Shown here piece after piece: positions 46,658-58,623 of a DNA stretch of 64,000 bases. Below the pieces are notes generated by a model, which ran no database searches, was not told where the DNA came from, and saw only the letters and a program-made list of their open reading frames with translations. Position 1 is the first letter of the stretch; every line of letters starts with the position of its first letter. Source of the DNA: Alternaria dauci (Eukaryota; Ascomycota; Dothideomycetes; Pleosporales; Pleosporaceae). The translations under genes were made by a program, and so were the position numbers. The DNA lies in assembly GCF_042100115.1 (NCBI RefSeq), contig NC_091272.1:3348001-3412000 (forward strand). The letters run 5' to 3'.

Positions 46658-48837
46658 ATGAAGCTCAGTACCTGCATGCCGTTCGCGGCCTTCCTGACGC
46701 TCGTTGCTGCTGAGCGGGCGCTCCGTAAGTTTCAGACTCACCACTACTGCTGGGAGCATTTACTCTCTCAGTCGTCATACTGAGATTCTAGTTTCTTTTT
46801 GTCTTCTGATCTTGGCTGATAGCTTTCTCTAGTAAACTTTCCACAGCACATGCGACCCCGGCAGTACGCACCACCGCCGCCTTACTCTCCTCCTTATCCT
46901 ACTTCGATAAGCAGTAGTACTAGTATCTCACTGTCTACTGGGTTTCCTCCAGTTCCAACTTCCTCGTCATCAGCAAACTATACGGCACCGGGACCCTCCA
47001 CCATTGTCTACACCAGTGTTGTGGTCATCACATCGGTAGTTGTTCCACCGACATCGTGAGTACAATCAGTTCTAGTAGCTCAATTCTCGTTCAACTAATT
47101 TGTTGATACAGCCACACCTCGTCTGGAAACTCTACATCTACCGAGGCTACAGCAAGTAGCTGGGGTAGCAGCTCTTCATTCGTGAGCGTCTCTCTCTCGA
47201 CTGGACCTCATTCTTCCGGATCCGAGTACCACTCATCTTTACCACCGTACGAGACCGCACCTTATGGTAACAGTACCACCATAGCTTCGTCTACCTGGGG
47301 CACAGGTACCGCGCCAGGGTCTACGACACCGTCTTCGACCTCCACGGCGATCACCAACTCCACAAGTTCACATAGCCCCTATGTTCCGAAACCGACGACG
47401 ACAGAAGGGCCAAGCACTAATGTCACTGTCATTACCTCTGTCATCGCTTCCACTACCATCATCACCATTTCCCCTCCATACCCTTCCAATGGAACGGTGA
47501 CCGAAACAAACACTGAGCCTACAGCGACATCCAGTGGTAGCGAGACTACTTCTGGGATTGCTACATCCTCTGGCTACTACGTTCCACCTGGCAATGTCAG
47601 CATCAGTAGTACAACTGAAACTGAGACCGTCTACTCATCTACCATCGATGTCTCAACCATCTCCTGGATTACTTTTACTTCAGTAGAGTCATACACTACG
47701 ATTGAGACACCAACGTCAACCACCGATGATTCAGTATCATCGTCGACTTCAGATTCATCTAGAAAGTCAGGAACCACGCGGAGTCGCACCTCCACACGCG
47801 ATTGGTCTCGAACTCATACCCTATCCCGGCATTCCACAACTCATTCTGCATCATCCACGCCTACCTCTTCTGAAGAGTCGTCGACGGCATCATACACTCC
47901 GAGTTCTTCCGAAGAAGTCCCCAGCCCGTCTAGTGCAGAGTCCTATACACCATCCTACACAGCATCTTCTACAGATGATACCAGCAGCGGACCTAGTGCA
48001 TCTGAGACCGACTCTGCTTCATCTACGTTGTCGCAATCATATAGCTACTCATTCAGCTCCATCGTCACAGACACGTTCACGCTCACGCCGTCGGATACCA
48101 CAACGTACCCGGAGCCAACGCCGACAACGGAAAGCTTCTCATACTGGTCGTCATCAAGCCAATCATCTGGTGAATCCGAGACTCCTTCGTACACAGAAAC
48201 GATCAGTTCAAGCACTAGCAGCTTCGTGTACCCTTCTGAGACGTCATCAGAAGTGTTGAGCAGTGAAACTGGTACCATCGAGACGCCTCCTGCCACGCCA
48301 ACACCTTCTAGTAGCTCCTCCGCGTCTGACTCAGTCGTCACATCTAGCAGCTTGACCAGCTCAGAGACGCCTGAGGAATCGAGCACGTACACATTTACCG
48401 AAACGGAGTACACTTCCTTCACCTCTTCCCCACCCTCGACCTCTTCTAGTAGCGAGTCCAGTTCCGAGATCTACGAGACCTCTAGCAGTATCGATAGCTC
48501 CTCCAGCTCAACTTCCATCCTAGTCAGCTCTACCAGTACTGATGCCACTGCTACCTCTTTCCCCGTCGAGTCTTCTACCTCTACTTCCTCGGGCTATCCT
48601 TACTGGAGCTTACCGCCTATTAGCTCGGCTACCAACACCGATGCTACTGCTACTTCCTTCCCCGTGGACTCGAGCACCGAAGTCACGAGCGCGACTGGCA
48701 GTCTCACGCACACGACTTTTGAGACGAGCGTGAGTTCGACCAAGAGTGGGTATGCGCTGCCGCCTGTAGAGACGTACGAAGTGCAGAGTGACAAGGTGAA
48801 AAGGGGCATGGTGAGACTCTCTACTGCTACTGCTTGA
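46658..48837 (+). CDS. Mucin-like Ser/Thr-rich secreted or cell-wall protein
   Basis: Three exons, 46658-46724, 46833-47055 and 47112-48837, give about 671 residues. The signal peptide is MKLSTCMPFAAFLTLVAAERA. A short Pro/Tyr-rich part (QYAPPPPYSPPYPTS) is followed by about 550 residues dominated by Ser, Thr, Glu and Pro. Repeated STIVYTSVVVITSVV- and TVITSVIASTTIITI-type strands occur, as in fungal wall adhesin-like proteins. Near the C-terminus NTDATATSFPV(E/D)SST is imperfectly repeated (about residues 590-650). No hydrophobic GPI tail is present in this reading. An alternative last intron (donor GTGAGA at 48811, acceptor TTTCTGCAG near 48871) would replace the final residues with a short MGMWFM end. 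Heavy O-glycosylation and a surface location are inferred. Confidence 0.75.
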
Positions 48838-49692
48838 TACATAAACGAACGAGAGCTAATTATTTCTGCAGATGGGTATGTGGTTCATGTGAGAGTGACA
48901 CATTGGATTGGGAAGTCATGGTACCCTTTCGGATGAACGACCAGATGAAGCATGATGAAACGGCACTGCATCTTACGCAGACAACAAACCCACAGTACTC
49001 TCTCGATTTTTCTCGATTGGTGTAGACATTCCTTCCATTTTCCTTGTCGAGTTCTCTTCTTTTCGCTCTCTTCTCTTCTCCCCCACCCGCTCTGCCAATG
49101 GTCCCTGGGATGGAGTGTTTAATAAATGATGACTGCAAGATGTTGGGTCATAGTCCGATGAAAGAAAAAAAAACACTTGTTTCTTTAGAAATACAAGCTA
49201 CTGCTTGGATATGTTGACATGTGAAGCCATGGGTAGTGACGCCTTGACGAATACTAGAGGAGAATGTGTAGAGCTTCACAAAGACATTGACATTGGCCTC
49301 TACCATCACATACTCAATCACTTGCTAGCCTGACTTGCCAGAAATCTATTTTTCGGCTCCGCGCGAGTAGATACCGAGAACCTTCTCCGCTCTTCGCCGA
49401 TCAGAAAAAGCAATATTCTCAACCTGTATTTCCAGACTTGCTGTGAGGTCATGTAGGACATAGATTGGTACTACATCGTAGCAGGTAGCGTGTGGACCGA
49501 ACCAAAGTCGGACAGTGTCAACCAAACACTCATCTAGTTTCACCTTCCGACAAAGACCACAATATTGTCGTTGAAACATTATTTCATTCATTCCGTCGTG
49601 ACAATTTAGCTTCACCTTCCTGAGGCAGCTATGCCAACGAAGCATGTCTCGCCCATGTCATTAAGTATCTTTCCCCATACATGTCGACTTCT
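48838..49692. other. Intergenic, convergent 3' regions
   Basis: About 855 bp. A minus-strand open frame of 99 codons (49346-49645) contains a short internal duplication (LRKVKL / CRKVKL) but no signal peptide or domain; it is not called. A run of A at about 49166-49174 may mark a polyadenylation region. Confidence 0.35.
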
Positions 49693-50164
49693 TTACATCT
49701 TACTCTTGGCCTCGCCCTTGAGCTCCTGTGCCTTGCCCTTGGCCTGACCAGTGAGCTCGTTGGCCTTGCCCTTGGCCTCGCCAGCCATCTCGTTTGCCTG
49801 GCCCTTAGCCTGGCCGGTGGTCTCGGGGACGGCCTCCTTGACGGCGCCAGCGACTTCCTCTGTTCGTATATCGTTAGCCTTTGTCCTTGTATACTACTAG
49901 GGGTGTTTGAAGCTTGCGCACTGTACGATGTCGTCATATTCTCGGCTATGTGAGACAAGAAAACATCAGGTGGTGCAATGTAGATGGGACACATGAGGGA
50001 TGGAAAGTGTACGTACCGCCCTTCTCGATGCCCTTTACAGCGGCGCCAGAGATTGTCCTGTCGACGGCTTTGGCAGCATCCTTGATCGTCTCTACGGGGC
50101 TCTTGCGCGCGACGGGTGTGGTGCTGAAGAGGCGGGCCTGGCGGGCAATCTGTTGACGGAACAT
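49693..50164 (-). CDS. LEA-like mitochondrial stress protein
   Basis: Two exons, 50164-50017 and 49859-49693, encode 104 residues. The N-terminus (MFRQQIARQARLFSTTPVAR) is a classic mitochondrial presequence with an RxF/S-type cleavage region. The C-terminal half is a string of 11-residue-like repeats rich in Ala, Lys, Gly, Gln and Glu (GQAKGQANEMAGEAKGKANE, LTGQAKGKAQELKGEAKSK). This is the composition of group-3 LEA and CsbD-like stress proteins, which are disordered until dried and then form amphipathic helices. The 157-bp intron separates presequence plus linker from the repeats. The role is presumably membrane or protein protection in desiccation or conidia; that is inference. Confidence 0.75.
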
Positions 50165-50521
50165 GTTGACGGTGTGATGTGTAGTGTTGGCGTTGAAATA
50201 TGTGGAGATTGAAAGAGGCGAGAAAGGTGACAATTGATTTATTGGATGGTTTGTTAGATGAGGTTCTTGTGGGTGTGCGGCAGACGACAGCTTTAAAGCA
50301 TGTGGACGTGGACTGAGCTGCTGTACTATGACGTAGCTATGATCAACCAATCGCGGATGTGGGCCCTAGCTGCCATGCATGGCGGAGGAGCATCGCGATT
50401 GCAGAATTAGCATGCCTAGGCCTCACAAAATTTTGCACGTGCATGTCTGCTATCATGAATCCTATTAATTCATTCCGATCATTCAAGGCCTTTCACCTGG
50501 CGATATCGCATCTTCTCACGC
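50165..50521. promoter_or_regulatory. Promoter region of LEA-like gene; esterase 3' flank
   Basis: 357 bp. It contains the LEA-like 5' UTR (C/A-rich on the minus strand) and the 3' flank of the carboxylesterase. Nothing more specific is visible. Confidence 0.35.
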
Positions 50522-52334
50522 TTAGAACAGCGACTTCTGCCACCATGCGCACCGGGCGTTCGCGTTGCTGTCGCGCACATCCTCAATGCCCGTGACGTTA
50601 AGCTCCAGAACGGTGGCGTCCGGACCGTACATGTTGAATTGCTTTACGCCCTCGGCGTCTGGTACACCATTCTCGGCAAAGCTGGTAATGAATTGTTGAA
50701 GAGCAATGGCAATGGTCGTGTTGGTAACGCCAGTCGGCAAAAGAGAAGCAGCGCCTCCATCGTAGTACGAATATGCGATATCCTGGCCATGTATAGCCGG
50801 AGGAATCGCAAAGAGATAAGAGTAAGTCTTGTTTCCGTAGGCTCTGGAGAGGTAGTTGGTGTTGCATGTGAAGATACCCTCGCTCACAATGAGGCTGCCG
50901 CGCTCAAAGTTGTTGGTGTAGCCCAGAGAGCCATCAAACACGGCAGGGTAGAGGGTATCAACGATGTAGTCCAGAGACGATTTTGGCATATTGGCGAATG
51001 AGCCTGCGAGCCGGTCTTCCAGTGCATCCTCGTTTGGAAGATAGAAAGGAGTAAAAAGTGCTCCTTCGTTAGCGTTATGGCCAACCATTACGCGTACGTC
51101 CTTGTCGAACCGGCCTTGTGCTAAGAGTTGGGCGGGCAGCAGAGGAGCGAAGAGACCATCTACCACTGGTCCGTAGGTGTAACCGCCATACGGAGAATCG
51201 TAGATGATCTGCTGGGCATTCGCACGTATAATCTCTTCGGATGGAAGAGCACGCAGCTCCGCGAGAGAAGTCGTGTTGGTAAGCTTAAGGAACTTCTGGT
51301 AGACATCCTCTTGCGTAACAACGGAGTTTACAGGCTGCCATCCAGGACTCTGCGGAACAGCTTGTTGGAAGGGAGCTGATCCGTTAGTGCCACCATATGC
51401 AGTGATTTGATGCATAATCGATCCACCTCCAGCACTTTCTCCAAAGACAGTGACCTTAAAAAGAAGTCAGTTTGGGTCACAAATGCAGATTCCAGCTCCG
51501 CTTACTCGGTTCTTATCACCTCCAAAGAGGTGAATGTTTTCCTGAATCCACTCAAGCGCAAATCGCTGATCGTATAAACCTAGGTTTGAAACACCGCCTT
51601 CCGCTTGGTACGAAGGACCACCCATCCAGCCCGTAGCGCCAAGACGGTAGTTCATAGCAACATAAATGACGTCGCCATTAGTTGAGTTACCGGACGCAGC
51701 TAGTAGCCCTGCTGGGTTGTTGTTTTTCTCGCCTCCCGTATAGCCGCCTCCGTAGATCCACACCAGAACGGGAGCATTGTAGCCTTGCCCAGCTTTGCTC
51801 AGCACGTCCTCGGGAACGAAGACATCGAGAAATAAGCAATCTTCAGACTCGCGGGGATCCGGGACGGGGACTGGGCTGCTAGCGTTTGCACCCGCCGTCG
51901 AGTACGATATGTTGGCAACAGGGCGACCGAGCAGATAGTTGGTCAAAGACTGGCCCGCAAGTGCATTCCAGGCAGGGCTAGCCTGGGGGCATATTCTGTG
52001 TACGTCAGTCTGGTCATCCAAGCACTATGGCCTCACAGCACTTACCTCGATACACTACCATTATTGACAGTTGATCTGTCTTCTGCTGGAGCCTGAGGCG
52101 GCGCAAACCTCAAGTTGCCAACAGGCGGAGCGGCATATCGTATGTTGGAGAAGTTGTAGAAGTTGCCGGTATCCTGGGTCAGTTAGTAGAGCGACGCCAA
52201 AACTGGGAAGAAGATTGACTTGCATTAAAACCCGAAGCTTGGTAAATCTCGTAGCCAAGGTCGACAGTAGGCAACGAAGAGCTCTGTGCATACGCAGCAC
52301 CTACCAAGGCTGCAGCTGCGGCGAGTTGCAGCAT
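50522..52334 (-). CDS. Secreted type-B carboxylesterase/lipase
   Basis: Four exons, 52334-52224, 52173-52046, 51995-51506 and 51454-50522, give 553 residues. The signal peptide is MLQLAAAAALVGAAYAQ. The alpha/beta-hydrolase type-B features are present: oxyanion YGGGYTGG, SEDCLFLDVFVP, NYRLGATGW, the nucleophile FGESAGGGS (rebuilt across an intron), acid HNANEGALF and the likely His in AIHGQDIAYSYYDGG. Several N-glycosylation sequons fit secretion. The first intron (52174-52223) appears to use a GC donor (AAT followed by GCAAGT) with a CTAACTGACCCAG end. A GT donor in frame was not found there. Substrates may be plant or fungal esters; specificity is not deducible. Confidence 0.92.
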
Positions 52335-54430
52335 ATTGGATATTTGGATGAGATGTAAACAGTGCAGTAGTAACGAGGTTGCCAGCGTCTATATCTCAAA
52401 TACCGGGACTTGCAAAAAAGGTAAGTCTACTTTTTGGGCAAGGGCAGCCTCTTAATCAGGTAGAGGTCGAGCATCAATATATACTCCTATATTCTTGCCT
52501 AACCCAATGAGCAACATGTAATGCTGCTGCAGTCACGCATAAGCCGTAGGTAGGTTCCGCCTCGCTCTAACGCAGTTGCCTCCACCACAGTAGCTGTCAA
52601 CGGAATCAACCTTGATTCCCGCGCCGGTGGCTTTCCAAAGCAGTACACACGTGCGTCATCGCGGCGGAAGCTTCGGCGACTAGCGCTGGGATTGATTCGG
52701 TCGATGAGGACCAGTGCGAATACGATCAATACGTGGCCAGCTGTGCATGACCGTTCAGATACCTGAAGTTGGAGAACATCTTTCAAATTTTATACGTTCT
52801 CAGCTGTAAATTCACTTTGACGTTTGACGGGTAGAGTTAAACCTTCTAGCTGTTGTTCGGCGTTCCGGTGAGATGGGACGGGATGTCATCTCGGTTCTGA
52901 TGCAAGACGATCTGACGAGGATGTTCCCCGCAGAAAGGATCCAATGCTGTCAGGGCATTCTACCGAGGCATGTCACCTGGCCACGGAACAGCTTCCCTCC
53001 AACGGCCTGGTATATTACCACCTGTCGATCGTTGAGCGCGTGATAGAAGTTGGTCCCGACCGCGTGGGCGAAACTTCGGCCGTCGTATTTCGCAATGGTC
53101 GATCATTTAGACGCAAAAATATGCATACACGATACGAATGTCGCATATAATCAGCGTGTGTAGTCCTAGGCGTAGTTTGCAGCATCTATACGCACTTGAC
53201 AGATTGTATGCGTTTTCTACTTTAATTGGCCTGTCTGATGGTGGGCAAGTATCGTGAGCTATCGAAATGCGGGCTAGGCTCTATTTGCGAAGGGTTCCGA
53301 CGATGACGTTTGTCGCGTTGACCATCTCGACGGCAATCTCCATACAATTAGCTGCTCATCCTCAGCTGCGCAGCATTTCAAGGATTTCACAAACTATCTC
53401 TTGACAGCTTACTACGGCGCACATGTGCTGTGCATCACATTCGAAAAGACATTACTGCTCGATCCTGCCCATCGAAAGAGGGAAACGAAAGGGAAGTTAA
53501 TCCCTCCGAACAATATCCACTATCGTAGGAAGCTGTGAGAGGTCGAAATATTTGAAGAAAAAGGGGAAACCCACGACACGACGTAAATGTGTTGTTATTT
53601 GTGCTAGTATATCTAATTTAGAGCATGTGGCTGAGAACTCTTTCACTTTTACTCTTAGGCTACCCTTACAACACCATTGAACCCGTGTCACTAGAATGGG
53701 AGCGAGATCTTGCGTCGTGGGAAACACTAGAATACTCTCGAGACCTCCATCTCATGACATATGCGATAAGCCATGGTATTTTACTCGTTCTTTGATTACA
53801 ACATGTTAAGGAAAGTATTCAAGTATGAAGGGCGAACGACAGTGAACTGTCTTTTAGAGATTACTTACTACAACCACCCATGCGCATCGCTGTTCGTTCT
53901 CCATTTGAATACCGTCAAGTCTCCCACAATTGCCGATGCTCCCAATCTTTCTTAGTAATAGAATCAGTGCATAGAGGTCTTTTGCGCATTCTTTAAATAG
54001 GGTTTGGTGTACGCGTGGTCCATTGCTATGCTGACATTCCCAAGGCCAGCTACAGATCCTTACAGGACATGAAGCCGGAGCCATTTCTTAACTTTGCCAA
54101 CCTATATTGCTAGTGAATTTCTCAAATTGACAGGAGTCTATCCATTAAGAACGAATAAGCTGCCGAAGGCAATGCAACCTGCCCAGAACTATTATCCTCA
54201 CTCAGCCTGTCACTTCCGCGATCTGTAGTAGTGCATCTTCTCCAACGCCCACGCTTATGATGCACAATTCTTCCAAAGTCCGAACGCTTCGAATGCATTA
54301 CCTGCTTTACTACGCTGACCAGTCGTTGAGATGGTGTGGAGTATTGAAGCGCGCTGACAGTCTATCCTGATATCAAATTACACCACTGGAAGATGCAGGT
54401 GCTGTATAAGATCAATCCTTGTCCTACAGC
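52335..54430. other. Intergenic, 2.1 kb without a supported gene
   Basis: Upstream of the carboxylesterase. Only short open frames occur, the longest about 95 codons (52499-52786, minus), without motifs or plausible splices. GC falls toward the right. Confidence 0.4.
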
Positions 54431-54591
54431 AGAAGACACAACGTTGGAAGTCAAGTACCGGCTTGAAAGGAATCGAGCACTATATTCAACAAGATGGATG
54501 AAGGACATACACGGACGCCGGAAGCCACAAGTGAAGGAAAGTCTTCGACTTGAGTGCCAAAGAAGGAAAACAAAGATGACGTGTTAGTTAA

Positions 54592-54917
54592 AAGACAGAA
54601 TACAAGTCATTGATCCCAGCTGTCAATGATGGTGACCGCATTGAAAAAGCCGACAACGACGAGTATAAGAATGTCCCGAAGCAGCCAACCACCCTCGGTG
54701 ACCGGACTAAAGCTGAAGCTGTTGCTATCATGCCTGATCTGAAGCGCAGGTCAGCCACAGAGGATGAAATGGGGGAACGAAGAATATGAAGATATATGAG
54801 GAGGGGTGTGTCTTTGCCAGCAAGAAGAAACAAAAGAGAGCTCCAGCTACGCGGGCAGAGAAGAAGACTCCTGCCACGATCAAGCTGAAGCTTGTTCAGA
54901 CCGAGAAGAAGTTCTGA
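54592..54917 (+). pseudogene. Decayed Lys-rich coding remnant
   Basis: On the plus strand one frame reads openly as KTEYKSLIPAVNDGDRIEKA and on to RRSATEDEMGERRI before a stop. A second frame, starting at the overlapping ATG near 54787, continues the same biased composition (ASKKKQKRAPATRAEKKTPA, then TIKLKLVQTEKKF) to a stop at 54917. The shared Lys/Glu/Ala-rich composition across a frame change suggests one former basic, probably nuclear, protein broken by a frameshift. No parent family was recognised. It could also be chance. Confidence 0.3.
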
Positions 54918-55181
54918 GTGGCACATTCGTGTGTGCTTAATAACAAAGAAATATCCAGTGAGGATATGACAGATGCGAGTGCATTGACAGCGCCGTCAGT
55001 CCAATTAAGAGGCGAGCGTGTAGGTGTTTGGACGTCACGACAACCAGTATTCCGTACATTCTCAAAACCCGAAGAGGTTCGCGAAGCGACTCATTGCGTC
55101 TCTCCATTCCCCAAGTCTAATTGCTGCTTTTCCATCACCAGCACATACCATCGCCATCGAAAGCCTTCTTTCTGAACTCCC

Positions 55182-55709
55182 TCATAACTTCACCTTTGCC
55201 TCTTTCGCACCGAAGCGATAGACAATGTCTTCAAACCCATCAGCAGCAAACACATACAGCCACACCAAATCCTCCTTTCCTGTGTTATAAATCCCATGTT
55301 CCGCATCACCCGGTATAAAAACGACTGAGCCCTTGTTGACCTCATACTCTTGCCGATCGATACAAACAGTCCCGCTCCCAGATATGACATGATACATCTC
55401 CGCGTGGGAATGCCGATGTAGCTCCAGGTACCCTGCATCACCCAGTGATTCCGGATGGGACAGAGACGGCATCGCCGACCTGGACTCGGAAGAAGCGGAA
55501 GCAGCGCAAGCCACCGACTTTCCTGGCGGACAAGTAGCAATACCCGCTGTAAACGTATCCGTTGCAGATTTGTCCTTGGATATGAGAGTTTTCCACGTCA
55601 CGTTGCCTCCTGTACTAGGATCGGGGAAGCTTTCGGGTGGCATGCTGGCTATCTGCGCGGCATGCAGGACCAAGGGTTTGACGGGTCGCTTCGAGGCGGT
55701 GGAACGCAT
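55182..55709 (-). CDS. Single-domain cupin protein
   Basis: Intronless, 175 residues. Cupin motif 1 is seen in LHRHSHAEMYHVISGSG (H-x-H with the downstream Glu and closing Gly). Motif 2 lies in VVFIPGDAEHGIYNTG (P-G-D-x-x-H-x-x-x-N). A metal-binding beta-barrel is therefore expected. The N-terminal ~55 residues (PVKPLVLHAAQIASMPPESF) and a Ser/Ala-rich insert (about 68-85) precede the barrel. Single cupins act as dioxygenases, isomerases or decarboxylases on small molecules; no specific reaction can be assigned. The start MRSTASKRPVK is the only reasonable Met. Confidence 0.82.
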   Translation of the reverse strand: MRSTASKRPVKPLVLHAAQIASMPPESFPDPSTGGNVTWKTLISKDKSATDTFTAGIATCPPGKSVACAASASSESRSAMPSLSHPESLGDAGYLELHRHSHAEMYHVISGSGTVCIDRQEYEVNKGSVVFIPGDAEHGIYNTGKEDLVWLYVFAADGFEDIVYRFGAKEAKVKL

Positions 55710-57307
55710 TGTTGGTTATGCTGTGTGACTTTTGACGAAGTGGCTTATCTGGGGAGAGCGGGAGAGCGGGAGAGCGGGAGGGCAGATGTGCATGTGCATG
55801 AAAGGTACGTTTAGACGGGGACACGACTTCGCGGAGGAGCGGGTGTAGGGGTATACATATGCATAGGTGCCTGGCTGTTTTCTTGAGGCTTGTGATGTTA
55901 CGAGTATCTCGGGATTGCTACGTCTTGTTGACATATGTATGTGGGGTCTGGAGGGGTAGCTTGGTAGACGCACTCGGGATGGAAGCTCTGAGTTCTGACT
56001 AGTTCGAAGCGTCAGTGGTCACAACAAAAACAGTACAATGCTACCATACTCCAAGGCAAAAGTAATGCCCGTTGCGCTGCAAACTTTAAGCCTTCAGTAG
56101 ACTCAAAGGCACATCTCTATTCTCGTGGAAGTATCAACAGCGTGCTGGGAGTTAGGTTCCTTCCTGCTCGCTTCGGCCCGTCGTAGAGGCGCTGCGATGA
56201 CGCGATGGCTTGGTGTTGTGCTACTGACTCTGCTGCTGTCAGGCCACATGGCAGTTGTCGTAGCGATCACGGCTGAGGTTCAACCTCCCGCACGTGCACA
56301 CAGAGCATACAAGGATATATGCAGGTTCTGTCTTGCCTGCCTAACAGGTTGTGATGAAATTGGCTCCATCTTGTCGATTCATTGTTGATCGATTCAACTC
56401 CGCAATCTGTCATGTCCCGCGAGATAACAGATGTTCGACGGTGAGAGACGCTGTATGGAACAGCTGGACGCTAACCACAGCGGGTAATCCGGATAATGAT
56501 GTAAACCTTCCAGAGCTTGATTGTACCTGACAGGGGCAGCATAGAATAACGTTCACGTAGATTGGGCTGCCACGTGGTAGACGACAAAGACGCCGCTAGC
56601 ATACATGACAGAATTAGGCACAAGGATCGCATGAGACGCCTCTGTGTCAATACGTCAACATGGCAGGGCTGGCCCGGTGGTTGACGGATGCTGTGCACGG
56701 TTACTGCTAATATTGTACGTGCAGTCTGTCGCAGATGCACACTCGGCATGCTGCACTCCTCTGCAGACTATCTGCCCTTGGTGGCATGCACAGCAGCATC
56801 TCGACTCTATCAATCGCGCAGAGGTTGCACAATCGGATCGCGAATACACAATGATATTCTGTGATCCGTATCGACAAGTCAAGCGACGGTCAGCACGGCT
56901 AGCGCGGCGAGGCGCCTTGTTCAAAAGCAACAACGTCCAACTGGCCTATTCTTAGGCGATCCCGTAAATCCACCGAGTTTCAGAGTGCATCCCTTATGGC
57001 CATGTGGCGTACATCGGGCCTGGTATAATGCCCTGTCGTGTTTACCAATGGCCGAACGCTGGGATTAAGCTAAGGCCAATCTGTTCTGCATCTCATCATG
57101 CGCATGTGCGTCCAATCTCACTCCTGACATCTCCGCCCACCTACTCGACGATGTCTCTCCCACCCCTACGCTTTCTTGTGCGACCAAAGGATGCTGTAGA
57201 CTTTATTGCGATAATGAAGTTTCTGACGTGGACGAGAAGCAACGAAATCGCGCGCTGAGCGCTGCCGCTTTCACAAGGCTGCGTTTAGCCTGGATTGGCC
57301 GATTACA
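55710..57307. other. Intergenic, 1.6 kb
   Basis: No firmly supported gene. A short GGGAGAGC-type tandem (three copies) lies at about 55754-55785. A possible small secreted-protein frame at 56197-56388 is listed separately. Confidence 0.4.
56197..56388 (+). CDS. Possible small secreted Cys-containing protein
   Basis: A 63-codon frame with a strong signal-peptide-like start (MTRWLGVVLLTLLLSGHMAV). The short mature part carries four Cys (ICRFCLACLTGC) plus a terminal one (SIHC). This resembles the size and pattern of small secreted effector candidates in plant-associated fungi. There is no intron, no conserved family and no transcription evidence, so it may be a chance frame. Confidence 0.22.
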   Translation: MTRWLGVVLLTLLLSGHMAVVVAITAEVQPPARAHRAYKDICRFCLACLTGCDEIGSILSIHC

Positions 57308-58623
57308 ATGGCCATGGAGAAGTTTCAGCGAGGGCACCCAGCGCCCGAGCGGACGAGAAACCGATCTGGGACCATGACGGGGGACAAGGCCATTGCGAAG
57401 AAGAGATCGAGCTTGGGCAAGGCGGCTGGTGGCTTTCAGAGTAGATTCCTTGCGTCGATAAGGAGCAAGAGGAAGAACGGTGTAGATGGAGAATTAGCGC
57501 CAAACCCCTCGAGGTACGTACTGTGCTCCCTTGGACCTTGAGATGCCGCTGATCATCGCAACACAGCCCGTTTCTGGATGCACTATTTCGATTACCAGAC
57601 GAGCTCCACATCTACATGCTGCGCGAGTTGTGTGTCGCAGATCTGCTTGCTTTGAGAAGAGTGTCGCGTGTGCTCAACATGCTCGTCACAGAGAACGCAC
57701 CTGCACTCGTGCGCTATTGGGTAAAGCATCGGCTCGGCAGTCTACATTTGCAACTGTACCCGGCTCCAAGACCAGACGCCATCGACTTTCCGTTTTTACT
57801 TACTATGAGACGGCGGCACATTGCGTCTATCAGGCTAACACGACAGCTTGCAAATTACCTTGTGGGTGAGCCACAGGAACACAAGCAGCTGTGGACGTCG
57901 GTGTATGAGAGAATGCTGCCACTAGTCTTTGGGGTTGGATATTTCTTAGATGAACATCGACGACTACTCTTGGAAAGAGATCTTGGCCATATCCGGCCAC
58001 GCTCTCGTATTGGCTACCATGTCCGTACAACGGGCGGTATCACACCCCAGGAAAGGAACATACTGAAGAATCTGGACGCACCCCTGCGGCTACAGTACTT
58101 CTACATGTACTGCTTCATTGTGCAGGTGCTGCTCCGGAAGCTACGACCATCAAGTCGTGCGGGAGCGGTGGAAAAATTCCTACGAGGGTGGTCCAACCAG
58201 CCGGCTTGTTCAGAGGACGTAGCCTTCTTGCTGATATTGGGCGGGACTGGCCAGATAGCCAAACTCCTCGCTTGCCCAATGTATAGCGATCGACGAAGAT
58301 ATCTCCTTGCGTATAGGACGCACATGTCGCCTCATACGAGCAAATGCTGGAGAAGACATTGGAAGGATGCGGGCGTGGTATCACCCGCACTACTGGATGA
58401 CATTCCGTGTACGCAGATTGGCATAACACAGCTCGATCAGATCTGGGTGCCACTCATGGCTCATATGATGGAGGCGGGGTCAAGGGACTTTACTGAACAG
58501 GAAAGGATACGCTACGAGGAACTGAAGACGACGAAGAAATTTGTCAACGAGGTGATGGGCTATGATATTCTGCGAGGCCGCGCAGCTGACGGGGGCGAAT
58601 CGGACGATGAACTAGAGGCATGA
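57308..58623 (+). CDS. F-box-like protein, unknown substrate
   Basis: Two exons, 57308-57513 and 57567-58623, give 420 residues. The 53-bp intron joins NPS to PFLDALFRLPDELHIYMLRE in frame. The segment FRLPDELHIYMLRELCVADL followed by LALRRVSRVLNMLV is an F-box-like motif (about residues 73-112), which would bind Skp1 in an SCF ubiquitin ligase. The N-terminal ~65 residues are basic and disordered. The C-terminal ~300 residues are helical, with no recognised repeat (no WD40, LRR or Kelch), and end in acidic ESDDELEA. The target is unknown. Two ATGs are close together at the start (57308 and 57314). Confidence 0.72.
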
